Below, in pieces: positions 8,964 through 18,417 of a DNA stretch of 64,000 bases. Position numbers and translations under genes: made by a program. The stretch is from Eubacteriales bacterium. GTDB lineage: Bacteria > Bacillota > Clostridia > Lachnospirales > Lachnospiraceae. Position 1 is the stretch's first letter, and the number at the start of each line of letters is the position of its first letter. The stretch lies in assembly GCA_030539395.1 (NCBI GenBank), contig JAUNSC010000001.1, forward strand, positions 124,001 to 188,000. The letters run 5' to 3'. The notes beneath the pieces were generated by a model that was not told where the DNA came from, made no database searches, and worked only from the letters and a program-made list of their open reading frames with translations.

Positions 8964-10337
8964 TCAGGAAAGGGTGCCCGTTATATGCCTTGCCACGTAA
9001 ATGCCGCTGGCAGATGCATGGGAAAGGGAATGAGTGACGCCGCTTCCGTCTCCGATCACATAAAGTCCCGGGTATTTTGTTTCCAGATTTTCATTAATTG
9101 CAACTTCCATATTATAGAATTTAACTTCTACACCGTAAAGAAGGGTATCATCGTTGGCAGTGCCGGGAGCAATTTTATCCAGAGCGTAGATCATTTCAAT
9201 AATACCGTCCAGAATCCGTTTCGGAAGTACCAGACTTAAATCTCCGGGAGTAGCAGCGAGAGTCGGCGTTACCATGCCTTCTTCGATTCTCTTTGCATTA
9301 CTGCGGCGTCCGCGCACCAGATCGCCGAAACGCTGGACAATAACGCCGCCTCCAAGCATATTGGAAAGGCGGGCAATACTTTCACCGTATCCATTGCTGT
9401 CTTTGAACGGCTCAGAAAAATGCTTGGCAACCAGAAGGGCAAAGTTTGTGTTCTCGGTACGTTTTTCCGTACCCTCGTAGCTGTGGCCGTTTACGGTCAC
9501 GATACCGTTTGTATTTTCATTTACGACTATTCCGTAAGGATTCATACAGAAAGTGCGGACATTGTCCTCAAATTTTTCTGTGCGGTAGACAATTTTGCTC
9601 TCATAAAGCTCATCTGTCAGATGTGAAAAGATGACGGCCGGAAGCTCTACACGGACTCCGATATCTACACGGTTTGATTTGGTAGGAATATCAAGTTCGC
9701 TGCAGACGCGCTCCATCCATTTGCTTCCGCTTCGTCCCACAGAGATGATACATTTTTCACAATCACAGGTTTCTTCCCCTGCATAGATGCGGTAACCGTT
9801 TTCCAGAATATCCAGTCTGTCTACAGGTGTATGGAAATAGAAGTCTACCTTATCCTTTAATTCAGCATATAGATTTTCCAGCACAATATAATTGATATCT
9901 GTACCAAGATGCCGTACAGATGCGTCCAGAAGTTTCAATTTATTCTGGATACAGAGCTTTTTAATTCCTGTTCCGGCAGTAGAATACATATGGGTATCCT
10001 GTCCGCCGTGGGAAGTGTTGATTTCATCAACATATTTCATCAGATCCATGGCTTCTTTTCGCCCGATAAATTCGTAAAGTGTTCCGCCAAAATCGTTGGT
10101 AATATTATATTTTCCATCGGAAAAAGCTCCTGCGCCGCCAAAACCGCTCATAATGGCACATGTCTTACATTTGATGCAGCTTTTTACTTTTACCCCGTCT
10201 ATGGGGCATTTGCGTTTTTCCAGGGAATATCCCGCTTCGAAAACACCAATTTTTAGTGAAGGGCTTTTTTTGACAAGTTCATAAGCAGAAAAAATACCTC
10301 CGGGGCCTGCGCCCACAATAATTACATCATATTTCAT
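8964..10337 (-). CDS. FAD-dependent oxidoreductase (COG2509-type dehydrogenase)
   Basis: 457 aa flavoprotein. The N-terminus is a Rossmann dinucleotide fold, 'YDVIIVGAGPGGIFSAYEL', followed by a Cys-rich stretch 'CPIDGVKVKSCIKCKTC' (about 45-62) and 'GFGGAGAFSDGKYN'. The C-terminus has 'GLYVIGDGSGVTHSLSHA', the second FAD-contacting motif. The Cys cluster resembles that of the wider family, in which it may hold a metal or a redox disulphide. Substrate unknown. I start at ATG 10337, 8 nt behind GGAGG, rather than at the TTG two codons earlier. Monocistronic, transcribed divergently from udk. Confidence 0.85.
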   Translation of the reverse strand: MKYDVIIVGAGPGGIFSAYELVKKSPSLKIGVFEAGYSLEKRKCPIDGVKVKSCIKCKTCAIMSGFGGAGAFSDGKYNITNDFGGTLYEFIGRKEAMDLMKYVDEINTSHGGQDTHMYSTAGTGIKKLCIQNKLKLLDASVRHLGTDINYIVLENLYAELKDKVDFYFHTPVDRLDILENGYRIYAGEETCDCEKCIISVGRSGSKWMERVCSELDIPTKSNRVDIGVRVELPAVIFSHLTDELYESKIVYRTEKFEDNVRTFCMNPYGIVVNENTNGIVTVNGHSYEGTEKRTENTNFALLVAKHFSEPFKDSNGYGESIARLSNMLGGGVIVQRFGDLVRGRRSNAKRIEEGMVTPTLAATPGDLSLVLPKRILDGIIEMIYALDKIAPGTANDDTLLYGVEVKFYNMEVAINENLETKYPGLYVIGDGSGVTHSLSHASASGIYVARHITGTLS

Positions 10338-10357
10338 AAGCAAAACCTCCTGAAAAT

Positions 10358-10386
10358 ATTATAATCTCTGTATATTGCATGGTCAA
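10358..10386 (-). promoter_or_regulatory. Promoter of the FAD oxidoreductase
   Basis: Minus strand TTGACC (10381-10386), 17-bp spacer, TATAAT (10358-10363). The expected start site falls at or next to the GGAGG ribosome binding site, so the 5' leader is very short. Confidence 0.75.
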
Positions 10387-10415
10387 GGATTTTGAGGAAA
10401 AACGGTAATCAGCAA

Positions 10416-10444
10416 TTGACGCTTTTTGTCGAAAAAGGTATACT
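10416..10444 (+). promoter_or_regulatory. Promoter of udk
   Basis: TTGACG (10416-10421), 17-bp spacer, TATACT (10439-10444), about 40 bp before the start codon. Confidence 0.75.
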
Positions 10445-10482
10445 AATGTCACAGGTTAAAAATGCTTCTGGGGAGGAATGAG

Positions 10483-11094
10483 ATGGAAAGTATTGTAATC
10501 GGAGTTGCCGGGGGAACCGGATCAGGAAAATCGACCTTTACAAATCGCCTGAAAGATGCATTTGGCGACGCGGTGGCCGTTTTATATCATGATAATTATT
10601 ATCGGAGACACGATGAAATTCCTTTTGAAGAGCGAAAAGAGATGAACTATGACCATCCGGATGCACTTGAGACAGACCTGCTGGTCTACCATTTGAAAAA
10701 ACTGAAAAAGGGAGAAGCAGTCGACTGTCCTGTATATGATTACAGCCTTCATAACCGGTCGGATAAGCATATTCATGTGGAACCTAAGAAGATCATTCTG
10801 GTAGAGGGAATTCTTCTTCTGGCAGATCCCAGAGTCCGTGAGCTTCTGGACATTAAGATATTTGTGGAGGCAGATGCGGATGAGCGCATCCTGCGCCGTA
10901 TTGTGCGGGATGTGAAAGAAAGAGGCCGTGATCTGGATAATATTGTACAGCAGTATCTGACCACAGTAAAACCAATGCACTATTTGTATGTGGAGCCCAC
11001 AAAAGCGACAGCGGATATTATTATCAACAGCGGGATGAATAATGTGGCCTTTGATATGGTTAGATCCAAGATACAGCTTTTACTTGAAAAGTAA
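10483..11094 (+). CDS. udk: Uridine kinase
   Basis: Phosphorylates uridine and cytidine to UMP and CMP in pyrimidine salvage; cytoplasmic. 203 aa, with P-loop GGTGSGKST (residues 10-18), 'LYHDNYYRRHDEIPFEER' and 'DHPDAL' substrate-binding segments, 'DCPVYDYSLHNR' and lid region 'RIVRDVKERGRD', all diagnostic of Udk. I start at ATG 10483 behind GGGGAGG; a start at 10462 would precede the SD. Monocistronic between its own promoter and a strong terminator. It could process uridine taken up by the YufOPQ-like system at the window start (inference). Confidence 0.92.
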   Translation: MESIVIGVAGGTGSGKSTFTNRLKDAFGDAVAVLYHDNYYRRHDEIPFEERKEMNYDHPDALETDLLVYHLKKLKKGEAVDCPVYDYSLHNRSDKHIHVEPKKIILVEGILLLADPRVRELLDIKIFVEADADERILRRIVRDVKERGRDLDNIVQQYLTTVKPMHYLYVEPTKATADIIINSGMNNVAFDMVRSKIQLLLEK

Positions 11095-11110
11095 AGCGGG
11101 AAATAAACGA

Positions 11111-11158
11111 AATCCTGCCCGGGATGTTTTCCTTACGGAAATCCCGGGCAGGATTTTT
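11111..11158. terminator. Intrinsic terminator after udk (also faces lacZ)
   Basis: Perfect 15-bp stem AATCCTGCCCGGGAT / ATCCCGGGCAGGATT followed by TTTTTG. It lies between convergent udk and lacZ, with a T-rich tail on the other strand too. Confidence 0.9.
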
Positions 11159-11204
11159 TGCCTGTTTCGAAGGCGCAAATGTAGTTTTGCTGTTCGGTGC
11201 CTGT

Positions 11205-14200
11205 TCAGATTCCTCTGAAGCGGAAAGTAAATGTCATCTTTTTTGATACATCCAGCAGGTATTCGGGATGAACACGGGCACCCCAGCTGTCATCTCCGCC
11301 AACACCTATCTGCTGCATTGCGGCACGGATAACTGTATAGTGTACGGGTGGCAGTTCATGAGGATGACGGGCATTCTCCATTTCGTGAGGTGTCCAGGGA
11401 AGAGCTGAAAAACAGATTTTATCTCCTTCAAAACGAAGGCCCCGTCCCCGGCGGTCGGTTACTTCTGCCCATCGTACTCCGGTTTTATTGCCGCATTCCT
11501 GGGGCACCATATAGCGGGCCACATTGTCTGCAATATTATTCTCATAGATACTGAGTTTTGCACCGCGGCATCGGTCTGCATAGGTTTCGTCGGGCCCTGG
11601 GCCATACCATTTTACGCGGTTATAGTCTGCATCAATTTTAAACAGCATACCAAATTCAGGCATATCGCCAAGCTCGGAAACCGGGTCATAGGTAAGCACT
11701 GTTTCAATCGTTCCGTCTCCATATACTGTGTATGTCACCTGACAGGAGCTGACCGGTCTGGTGGGAAGATGGTATGTGTATGTGATGGCGGCGGATAAAT
11801 CTGTTACCTTAAGATCAGGCATGGACCAGGTGTTTTTTTCAATATCTTTATGGGTGGCATACATACTCGCCAGTTTCCATTGTCCATAACGGGCCATCAT
11901 ATAATTGCCTTCATCATTATCAACAGGGGCACGCCAGAAGTTGGGCTTCACAGCAGCGGAGAGCATTTCGACACCGCCACGGCGGTAGGAGACCAGACCG
12001 CCGGAAGGGCCGGAAAACAGTACGTCGAAATTATCACCGCTGACACCAATATTATTGTAACCTTTAATAACGGTAATGGGTTTACCGCAGGAATAATTCT
12101 TTGCGTTTTCAGCGGATGGACCGACGGTAAACACAGTCTGTCCAAATGCAATTTCGTGTCCGGCTTTTGCCCAGAGACAATCATCTTTTAAATGGAAAGA
12201 TACTGTGACAGTATATTCTCCCTCTGTATCGGCCGGGCAGGGCGGAAGAGTATATTCTTTTTCACAGAGGGGAGGCACATCTGTCTGAAGGGAAGTGCTG
12301 CCAAGTAATCTTCCGTCGAGAGCATATGTGACATTGCAGTCAAATGTATCTGTATTTACAAAAAGATTCTTGTTTTTAATCAAGACTGTATCTCTCGAAA
12401 CTTCTGCTGAAATATTCTGATAATTGAATTTTATATCCTGCATTTTGGGAGAGGGAGCATGGTCACCGCCGTATACAATCCCATTTCCGCTGAAATTGTA
12501 ATCGGAGGGACGTTCGCCAAAATCTCCTCCATATGCCTGAAATTCTTCACCATAACGGTTCTTTTTATAAATAGACTGATCGGCAAAGTCCCAGATAAAA
12601 CCACCCTGGTACAATTCTTCTGTATCAGTCAGATCTGTGTATTTGTGCATAGCGCCGCAGGAGTTTCCCATTGCGTGAGTGTATTCACAGCAGATAAAAG
12701 GTTTGTCGCGGTGCTTTTGCAGAAATTCCCGGATGGATGCAGCGGAAGGATACATCTGGCTTTCCATGTCGCTGGTATCATTATAACGGCGGTCATGGAA
12801 AATACCTTCATAGTGGACAAGACGGGCAGGATCCAGTTCGCGGAACCGGTCACTCATTTTTTTGATGTCAAGGCCGCCGAAAGATTCGTTGCCGCAGGAC
12901 CAGATTAAGATCGCCGGATGATTTTTATCGCGCTGATAACAGGAATTGACACGATCGAGCATCATAGCTTCCCAGTCAGGATTGTCGCAGGGAATAATTT
13001 TATCAAATTCCAGAACCCCCCGCAGACAGGCATCCCATAAACCGTGAGACTCCAGGTTGTTTTCATCGATCATATAAAGGCCGTATTTGTCACACAGACG
13101 ATAGATGCGGGAATCGTTTGGATAATGGCAGGTACGGATCGCATTGATATTATGCTGCTTCATGGTAATGATATCCTGAAGGAGTTCGTCTTCCTGAGGA
13201 ACACGGCCTGTCTTTGAACTGAACTCGTGGCGGTTGACTCCTTTGAACACGATTCGCCTGCCGTTCAGGCACATAATATTGTTTATCATCTCAAACCGGC
13301 GAAAACCGACATATTCACAGATTACCTCACAGAGAGTTCCTTTTTTATCATATACATGCAAAAGAAGTTCATAAAGGCTGGGCTGTTCTGCACTCCAAAG
13401 CTTGAAATTTTCTACCGGCAGAGACAGGTGACCGCTTCCGTCTGCAAAAGAAAAATCTGCTTCTGCAAATATCGGAAGTTCTTTTTCCGGAAAGAGATGT
13501 GCCGTATCGCAGGAAGCCTGCGATTCAAGCGGAAGCTCTTTAAGTGTCACATGAATGTTTCCCTGTCCGGATGTGATGACATCAATACATAAATCTGCTT
13601 TTTTATAAGTGTCATCCAGCAGTGTCTGGATTTTTAAATCATAAATGTCGTTTTCGGGTCTGGTAAAAAGCCAGACATCCCGGAAAATTCCGGAGAAGCG
13701 GTAAAAATCCTGATCTTCCGCCCAACTGCCGGAAGTCCATTTGAAAACCTGAACGGCAAGTTTATTTTCGCCATCCTGGACAAAGGGGGTGAGATCAAAT
13801 TCACTTGGGGTAAAGCTGTCTTCGCTGTATCCCACATAATGACCGTTAAGCCACAGGGCCATGCCGCTTTCTACTCCCTGAAAAGAGATATACAGAGGTC
13901 TGTTTTTCATCTGTTCCGGAACAGAAAAATATTTTACATAACTGGCTGTTGGATTAAATTTTGTGGGAATTTCACCAGGAAGGATATCTTCGCGGCCATC
14001 CCATGGATACTGCGTGTTAACATAAGCGGGGATATCATATCCTTCCATCTGAATATGGGCCGGAACTTTTATGTCAGCCCAGTTGTGGCAGTCAGTTTCA
14101 GGATTTTGAAAATCTTTTACGCATTCCTGGAGATTTCTTCCATATGAAAATTTCCAAAGGCCATTTAAAGAAAACTGAAAAGAAGCAGAGCCCTTTTTCA

Positions 14201-14297
14201 GGTCTTCATCATTTTGATATGCAATATGGTCTGAGTGTGCGGGGAGCACATTTTCTTTAAAAAATAAGGGATCTTTTATTCTTGAGTAATCAAACAT
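11205..14297 (-). CDS. lacZ: Beta-galactosidase, glycoside hydrolase family 2
   Basis: Hydrolyses lactose and other beta-galactosides in the cytoplasm. The 1030 aa length is that of a full LacZ. Domains in order: sugar-binding jelly roll ('YVNTQYPWDG', 'GVESGMALWLNGHYVGYSEDS'), immunoglobulin-like domain, TIM barrel with 'GVNRHEF', 'CHYPND', the acid/base Glu in WSCGNESFGG and the nucleophile Glu in CCEYTHAMGNS, then the small beta-gal domains ('GPGPDETYADR', 'PQECGNKTGVRW'). No signal peptide. It stands alone; no lac regulator or permease is adjacent. The start ATG is preceded by GGAGG. Confidence 0.95.
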   Translation of the reverse strand: MFDYSRIKDPLFFKENVLPAHSDHIAYQNDEDLKKGSASFQFSLNGLWKFSYGRNLQECVKDFQNPETDCHNWADIKVPAHIQMEGYDIPAYVNTQYPWDGREDILPGEIPTKFNPTASYVKYFSVPEQMKNRPLYISFQGVESGMALWLNGHYVGYSEDSFTPSEFDLTPFVQDGENKLAVQVFKWTSGSWAEDQDFYRFSGIFRDVWLFTRPENDIYDLKIQTLLDDTYKKADLCIDVITSGQGNIHVTLKELPLESQASCDTAHLFPEKELPIFAEADFSFADGSGHLSLPVENFKLWSAEQPSLYELLLHVYDKKGTLCEVICEYVGFRRFEMINNIMCLNGRRIVFKGVNRHEFSSKTGRVPQEDELLQDIITMKQHNINAIRTCHYPNDSRIYRLCDKYGLYMIDENNLESHGLWDACLRGVLEFDKIIPCDNPDWEAMMLDRVNSCYQRDKNHPAILIWSCGNESFGGLDIKKMSDRFRELDPARLVHYEGIFHDRRYNDTSDMESQMYPSAASIREFLQKHRDKPFICCEYTHAMGNSCGAMHKYTDLTDTEELYQGGFIWDFADQSIYKKNRYGEEFQAYGGDFGERPSDYNFSGNGIVYGGDHAPSPKMQDIKFNYQNISAEVSRDTVLIKNKNLFVNTDTFDCNVTYALDGRLLGSTSLQTDVPPLCEKEYTLPPCPADTEGEYTVTVSFHLKDDCLWAKAGHEIAFGQTVFTVGPSAENAKNYSCGKPITVIKGYNNIGVSGDNFDVLFSGPSGGLVSYRRGGVEMLSAAVKPNFWRAPVDNDEGNYMMARYGQWKLASMYATHKDIEKNTWSMPDLKVTDLSAAITYTYHLPTRPVSSCQVTYTVYGDGTIETVLTYDPVSELGDMPEFGMLFKIDADYNRVKWYGPGPDETYADRCRGAKLSIYENNIADNVARYMVPQECGNKTGVRWAEVTDRRGRGLRFEGDKICFSALPWTPHEMENARHPHELPPVHYTVIRAAMQQIGVGGDDSWGARVHPEYLLDVSKKMTFTFRFRGI

Positions 14298-14335
14298 AAT
14301 TATCCTCCATAGTTTTTAGATATATCAGCAAGCCT

Positions 14336-14365
14336 ATTATATAAAAAATCTGTGCAAAAAAGCAA
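14336..14365 (-). promoter_or_regulatory. Promoter of lacZ
   Basis: Minus strand TTGCTT (14360-14365), 18-bp spacer, TATAAT (14336-14341), some 40 bp before the start codon. I see no clear catabolite-repression site. Confidence 0.6.
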
Positions 14366-14454
14366 TACAGAAATACATAAGAGCGGTTTTTCTGTAAGGA
14401 ATGCAAAAAAATACAAAAAATTGAATATTATATCTTTTTTTACAGAGATGATTG

Positions 14455-14463
14455 TGCTATAAT
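14455..14463 (+). promoter_or_regulatory. Extended -10 promoter of the amino acid ABC operon
   Basis: TGC-TATAAT, an extended -10 with no good -35 at the normal distance, 75 bp before the permease gene. Confidence 0.55.
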
Positions 14464-14538
14464 GCTTAGCATGAATAAAAAGACAAATTAAATTTATTTC
14501 ATGAATGCCATTTTGGCAGGGGGAAAGGATGGAGAAAG

Positions 14539-15237
14539 ATGGCCTGGTTCAATAACTGGTTAACAGATTTCTGCGATACATTCTCTAAATGCTTTATAAA
14601 AGATGACCGCTACATGCTTCTTGTAGATGGCATCGGAGTCACCATAAAAGTTTCTCTCTTTGCGGTGGTGCTCGGAGTCCTCATCGGTCTTTTGATTGCT
14701 CTTTGCAATCTTTCTAAAAATAAAGTACTTAGACTGATCGGCGGAATATATACGGATGTGATCCGCGGAACACCGTCAGTTACGCAGTTGATGATTATTT
14801 ATTTTGTTATTTTTGCAAAAGTACACTGGTACAAATGGATTATTGCGGCGATTGCATTTGGTATAAATTCCGGTGCATATGTATCTGAGATTATCAGAGC
14901 GGGAATCCTGTCTATTGACAGGGGGCAGACAGAAGCCGGAAGGTCACTTGGTCTCAGCGGATACCAGACAATGGTACATATTGTCATTCCTCAGGCTGTA
15001 AAGAATATTTTCCCGGCACTTTGTAATGAGTTTATCGTTCTTATTAAAGAGACAGCTATTGTTGGTTATGTAGGGCTTGTAGATATTCAGAAGGCCGGAG
15101 ATTACATTAAGAGTAATACATTTGAAGCGTTTATGCCGCTTATCGGAACAGCGATTATCTATTATGTATTGATTAAGATTCTGACATTGGCTCTGGGGCG
15201 CGTGGAGAGTAAGCTGAGAGAGTCTGAAGTCAGATAG
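14539..15237 (+). CDS. Polar amino acid ABC transporter permease (GlnP/HisM type)
   Basis: 232 aa membrane protein with about five hydrophobic segments. It shows the permease signature '[14 protein letters not shown]' and the EAA loop '[22 protein letters not shown]' (given here in part) that contacts the ATPase. It forms the channel of a polar amino acid importer with the following ATPase and binding protein. Start ATG 14539 sits behind GGGGGAAAGGATGGAG. First gene of a permease-ATPase-receptor operon. Specificity (glutamine, cystine, arginine and so on) cannot be read from the sequence. Confidence 0.92.
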   Translation: MAWFNNWLTDFCDTFSKCFIKDDRYMLLVDGIGVTIKVSLFAVVLGVLIGLLIALCNLSKNKVLRLIGGIYTDVIRGTPSVTQLMIIYFVIFAKVHWYKWIIAAIAFGINSGAYVSEIIRAGILSIDRGQTEAGRSLGLSGYQTMVHIVIPQAVKNIFPALCNEFIVLIKETAIVGYVGLVDIQKAGDYIKSNTFEAFMPLIGTAIIYYVLIKILTLALGRVESKLRESEVR

Positions 15238-15253
15238 GAAGGAGAGCGGACTT

Positions 15254-15976
15254 GTGATTAAAGTTAAAAATTTGTATAAAAAGTTCGACGATCTGGAAGT
15301 ACTAAATGGAATTGATGAACATATTTCCAAAGGTGAAGTAGTTGTGGTCATCGGACCATCAGGTTCCGGTAAAAGTACCTTTCTGCGATGTCTGAACCTT
15401 CTGGAAGAGGTGACGAAGGGTGATATTTATGTAGACGATGAACTGATCACCGCACCCGGAGTAAACGTAAATAAGGTAAGACAGAAAATGGGAATGGTGT
15501 TTCAGCACTTTAATCTGTTTCCCCATCTCACAATTATGGAAAATATTACCCTTGCTCCTACTCTTCTGAAAAAGATGACAAAAGAAGAGGCTGTAAAAAA
15601 GGGACAGGAACTTCTGGAAAGAGTAGGCCTGGCAGAGAAGGCAGACGCTTATCCGGCACAGCTTTCAGGCGGACAGAAACAGCGTGTGGCGATTGCCCGT
15701 GCACTTGCCATGAATCCGGAGATCATGCTGTTTGATGAACCGACCTCTGCCCTTGATCCTGAGATGGTAGGAGAAGTGCTTGAGGTTATGAAGGATCTGG
15801 CAAAATCAGGAATGACTATGGTGATCGTTACACATGAGATGGGATTTGCAAGAGAAGTCGCATCCAGAGTCCTTTTTATGGATCAGGGAGTTGTAATGGA
15901 AAGCGGAAGACCGGAAGAGATCTTCTCGAATCCGCAGAATGAAAGAACGAAGCTTTTCCTGAGTAAGGTACTTTAA
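15254..15976 (+). CDS. Polar amino acid ABC transporter ATPase (GlnQ type)
   Basis: Full single-NBD ATPase of 240 aa: Walker [11 protein letters not shown]-loop '[15 protein letters not shown]', signature [15 protein letters not shown], Walker B '[14 protein letters not shown]', switch His in 'VTHEMGFA'. The closest family is GlnQ/HisP. The start codon is GTG 15254, about 9 nt after AAGGAGAG. Sixteen bp follow the permease stop, so the two are co-transcribed. Confidence 0.93.
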   Translation: MIKVKNLYKKFDDLEVLNGIDEHISKGEVVVVIGPSGSGKSTFLRCLNLLEEVTKGDIYVDDELITAPGVNVNKVRQKMGMVFQHFNLFPHLTIMENITLAPTLLKKMTKEEAVKKGQELLERVGLAEKADAYPAQLSGGQKQRVAIARALAMNPEIMLFDEPTSALDPEMVGEVLEVMKDLAKSGMTMVIVTHEMGFAREVASRVLFMDQGVVMESGRPEEIFSNPQNERTKLFLSKVL

Positions 15977-16043
15977 TGATGTATGCTGAGTTTCTTTATA
16001 AAGAAATTTAACATAAAATTAATTTAAAATGGAGGAAGATATT

Positions 16044-16796
16044 ATGAAAAGAATGACAAAGGCAGCAGCACTTGTAATGGCAGCAGCTATGATGGCAGCA
16101 GTTCCGGTATCCGCAGAGGATACGCTTACATTTGGAACAAACCCGGAATTCCCGCCCTTCGAGTATGTAACATCAAATGGTGTGATCGATACATATGACG
16201 GTATCGATATGGCTATCGCAAAAGCAATTGCAGAAGACAATGGTATGACAGCAGCAGTAGAAAACATGGAGTTTGATTCTCTTCTGGTTGCACTGCAGAA
16301 CGGACAGGTTGACGCAGTTATCGCAGGTATGACTGTGACAGATGAAAGAAAGGAAGCAGTTGATTTCTCTACACCGTACTACACAGCTACACAGGTTATG
16401 ATCGTAAAAGAAGATTCTGATATCGAAAAAGCAGAAGATATGGCTGACAAGAAAATCTGCGTTATCCAGGGATATACAGGTCAGGTATGTGTTGATGAAA
16501 TGGGTTACGAGTATGAATCCTTTAAAAAGGGTACAGAAGCAGTTATGGAACTCGTAAATGACAAATGTGACGTTGTAGTAATTGATTCTGCAACAGCACA
16601 GCAGTATGTAAGTGACAATGAAGGCCTGAAGATCGTGGAAGATGCTGATGCATTCGGAGCAGAAGAATACGCAATTGCAGTTCAGAAAGGAAACACAGAA
16701 CTGCTTGATAAGATCAATGCCTCTGTCGAAAAAATGCTGGAAGACGGAACAATTTCTGAGCTGGCAGCACAGTATGCAGAAGTAGAGGCAGAGTAA
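16044..16796 (+). CDS. Amino acid ABC transporter substrate-binding protein
   Basis: 250 aa SBP_bac_3 receptor. Residues 1-24 are a signal peptide (Lys-Arg start, Ala-rich core, cleavage after VSA). The mature part opens 'LTFGTNPEFPPFEY', with 'DVVVIDSATAQQYV' and 'EYAIAVQKGN' in the second lobe. There is no lipobox Cys, unusual for a Gram-positive receptor, so it may be released or held by its partners. Start ATG 16044 lies behind GGAGGA; the frame extends 5 codons further without an SD. Third gene of the operon, 67 bp after the ATPase. A weak GC-rich inverted repeat (GACGGG/CCCGTC) follows near 16838. Confidence 0.9.
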   Translation: MKRMTKAAALVMAAAMMAAVPVSAEDTLTFGTNPEFPPFEYVTSNGVIDTYDGIDMAIAKAIAEDNGMTAAVENMEFDSLLVALQNGQVDAVIAGMTVTDERKEAVDFSTPYYTATQVMIVKEDSDIEKAEDMADKKICVIQGYTGQVCVDEMGYEYESFKKGTEAVMELVNDKCDVVVIDSATAQQYVSDNEGLKIVEDADAFGAEEYAIAVQKGNTELLDKINASVEKMLEDGTISELAAQYAEVEAE

Positions 16797-16906
16797 TCTG
16801 AGATAACGTATTTGAAAACAGAACGGTTTCATGTGACGGGACTCCATTTTGGGCCCCGTCATTTCTGCGTGAAAGCAATGAACAATATTTAAAGGAGTAT
16901 ACAGTT

Positions 16907-18391
16907 ATGCCAGTATTTGACTTTAAGGGTTCAACAGATAATAAGAATCAGGCGGAATGCACGTACACGACATTTCGTTCTGACGAACCGGAGGCGACAC
17001 CGGAAAAGCCGATCCTGATTCTGGATAACAGCATAAAAGAATGGAAACATCATTCCTGCGGAGTATTTACAAACCCGATCAAGCGTACAACGTTTGAATT
17101 TCACGAGGAAGGCGGAACAGTCAGTGCAGATATTCTTCAGATAGATGCACGTTTTGTCAGCCTGCTGAAATGGCTTGGGGAGAATCATATCAATGTGAGG
17201 CTGTCCGGAAAAAACAGGGAAGATGGCTATGCTGTTTACAAAATTCGGGAGATTGCATTTGGCGGCGGAACGAAGCTTTCTGCAGAGGATGGCTTCCTGC
17301 AGTTTATGATAGACAGACTGCTGTCAAGCTGTGCACCGGAAGAAGAAAATGAGGATGAAGAAAAGGACGAATCCGGAGACGATATGAAGCTGACAAGCAT
17401 ACAGAGTATCACGGATTTTATGGCCTGTGCAGGAAGAACCCTGCCTGACAATATCAGGCTTTGGGCCAGAAGAAATCTTGCGGTTGCCCGTTCCCATGAG
17501 GTATCTCCTGAGGAGAGAAGACATGCCCAGCGTGCCCTTTCCATTATGATGAATATTCAGTGGAAGAATGATTATTTTGAAGCGATTGATCCAAATGAGG
17601 CACGGCGTATCCTGGATGAGGAGCTTTATGGAATGGAGCGTGTGAAGCAGAGGATTATTGAAACGATTATTCAGATAAACCGTACTCATACGCTTCCTGC
17701 TTACGGTCTTTTGCTGGTGGGACCTGCCGGAACAGGAAAATCTCAGATTGCATATGCAGTTGCCCGTATTTTGAAATTGCCCTGGACAACCCTTGATATG
17801 AGTTCCATCAATGATCCGGAACAGTTGACAGGAAGTTCCCGTATTTATGCAAACGCAAAGCCGGGAATTATTATGGAAGCATTTGCTATGGCGGGAGAAT
17901 CCAATCTTGTCTTTATCATAAATGAGCTTGATAAAGCCGCATCCGGAAAGGGCAACGGAAATCCGGCAGATGTACTGTTGACGCTCCTTGACAATCTTGG
18001 ATTTACAGATAATTATATGGAATGCATGGTTCCGACAGTGGGTGTATATCCTATTGCAACTGCAAATGATAAGTCACAGATCAGTGCTCCTCTTATGTCG
18101 CGTTTTGCGGTAATTGATATTCCGGACTATTCACCGGAAGAAAAAAAGGTCATATTTTCACAATTTGCTTTTCCCAAAGTGCTAAAAAGGATTGGGCTTC
18201 GGGACAATGAATGTATTGTAACGGAAGATGGCCTTGATGCGGTTGTCAGGCAGTTTGCAGACACTACCGGTATCAGAGATCTGGAACAGGCGGCTGAGCA
18301 TATTGCGGCAAATGCCCTTTATCAGATAGAAGTAGATCAGGTATCCCAGGTAATCTTTGATGCAGATATGGTACAGAATCTGTTTTCATAA
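16907..18391 (+). CDS. Lon-like AAA+ ATPase without a protease domain
   Basis: 494 aa. Residues 1-140 form an unrecognised N-terminal domain, 142-160 a very acidic linker, and 235-494 a AAA+ module closest to that of Lon ('ILDEELYGMERVKQRI' before Walker A). Walker A is GPAGTGKS (272-279). Walker B reads VFIINE: the catalytic Glu340 is kept but the usual Asp is Asn339. Sensor 1 is in 'IATANDK', the arginine finger in 'LMSRF', and 'GIRDLEQ' resembles Lon sensor 2. The protein ends right after the AAA+ lid, so the Ser-Lys protease is missing. It is probably a remodelling ATPase; its client is unknown. It is 110 bp from the amino acid receptor and 26 bp from the GH36 gene. Confidence 0.8.
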   Translation: MPVFDFKGSTDNKNQAECTYTTFRSDEPEATPEKPILILDNSIKEWKHHSCGVFTNPIKRTTFEFHEEGGTVSADILQIDARFVSLLKWLGENHINVRLSGKNREDGYAVYKIREIAFGGGTKLSAEDGFLQFMIDRLLSSCAPEEENEDEEKDESGDDMKLTSIQSITDFMACAGRTLPDNIRLWARRNLAVARSHEVSPEERRHAQRALSIMMNIQWKNDYFEAIDPNEARRILDEELYGMERVKQRIIETIIQINRTHTLPAYGLLLVGPAGTGKSQIAYAVARILKLPWTTLDMSSINDPEQLTGSSRIYANAKPGIIMEAFAMAGESNLVFIINELDKAASGKGNGNPADVLLTLLDNLGFTDNYMECMVPTVGVYPIATANDKSQISAPLMSRFAVIDIPDYSPEEKKVIFSQFAFPKVLKRIGLRDNECIVTEDGLDAVVRQFADTTGIRDLEQAAEHIAANALYQIEVDQVSQVIFDADMVQNLFS

Positions 18392-18417
18392 GAAATTATA
18401 ATTATGGAGGGTGAAAA

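Noticed and set aside
16173-16862. 229-codon open frame on the minus strand
   Set aside because: Antisense to the amino acid receptor; extremely Cys/Phe-rich, typical of the complement of acidic coding sequence.
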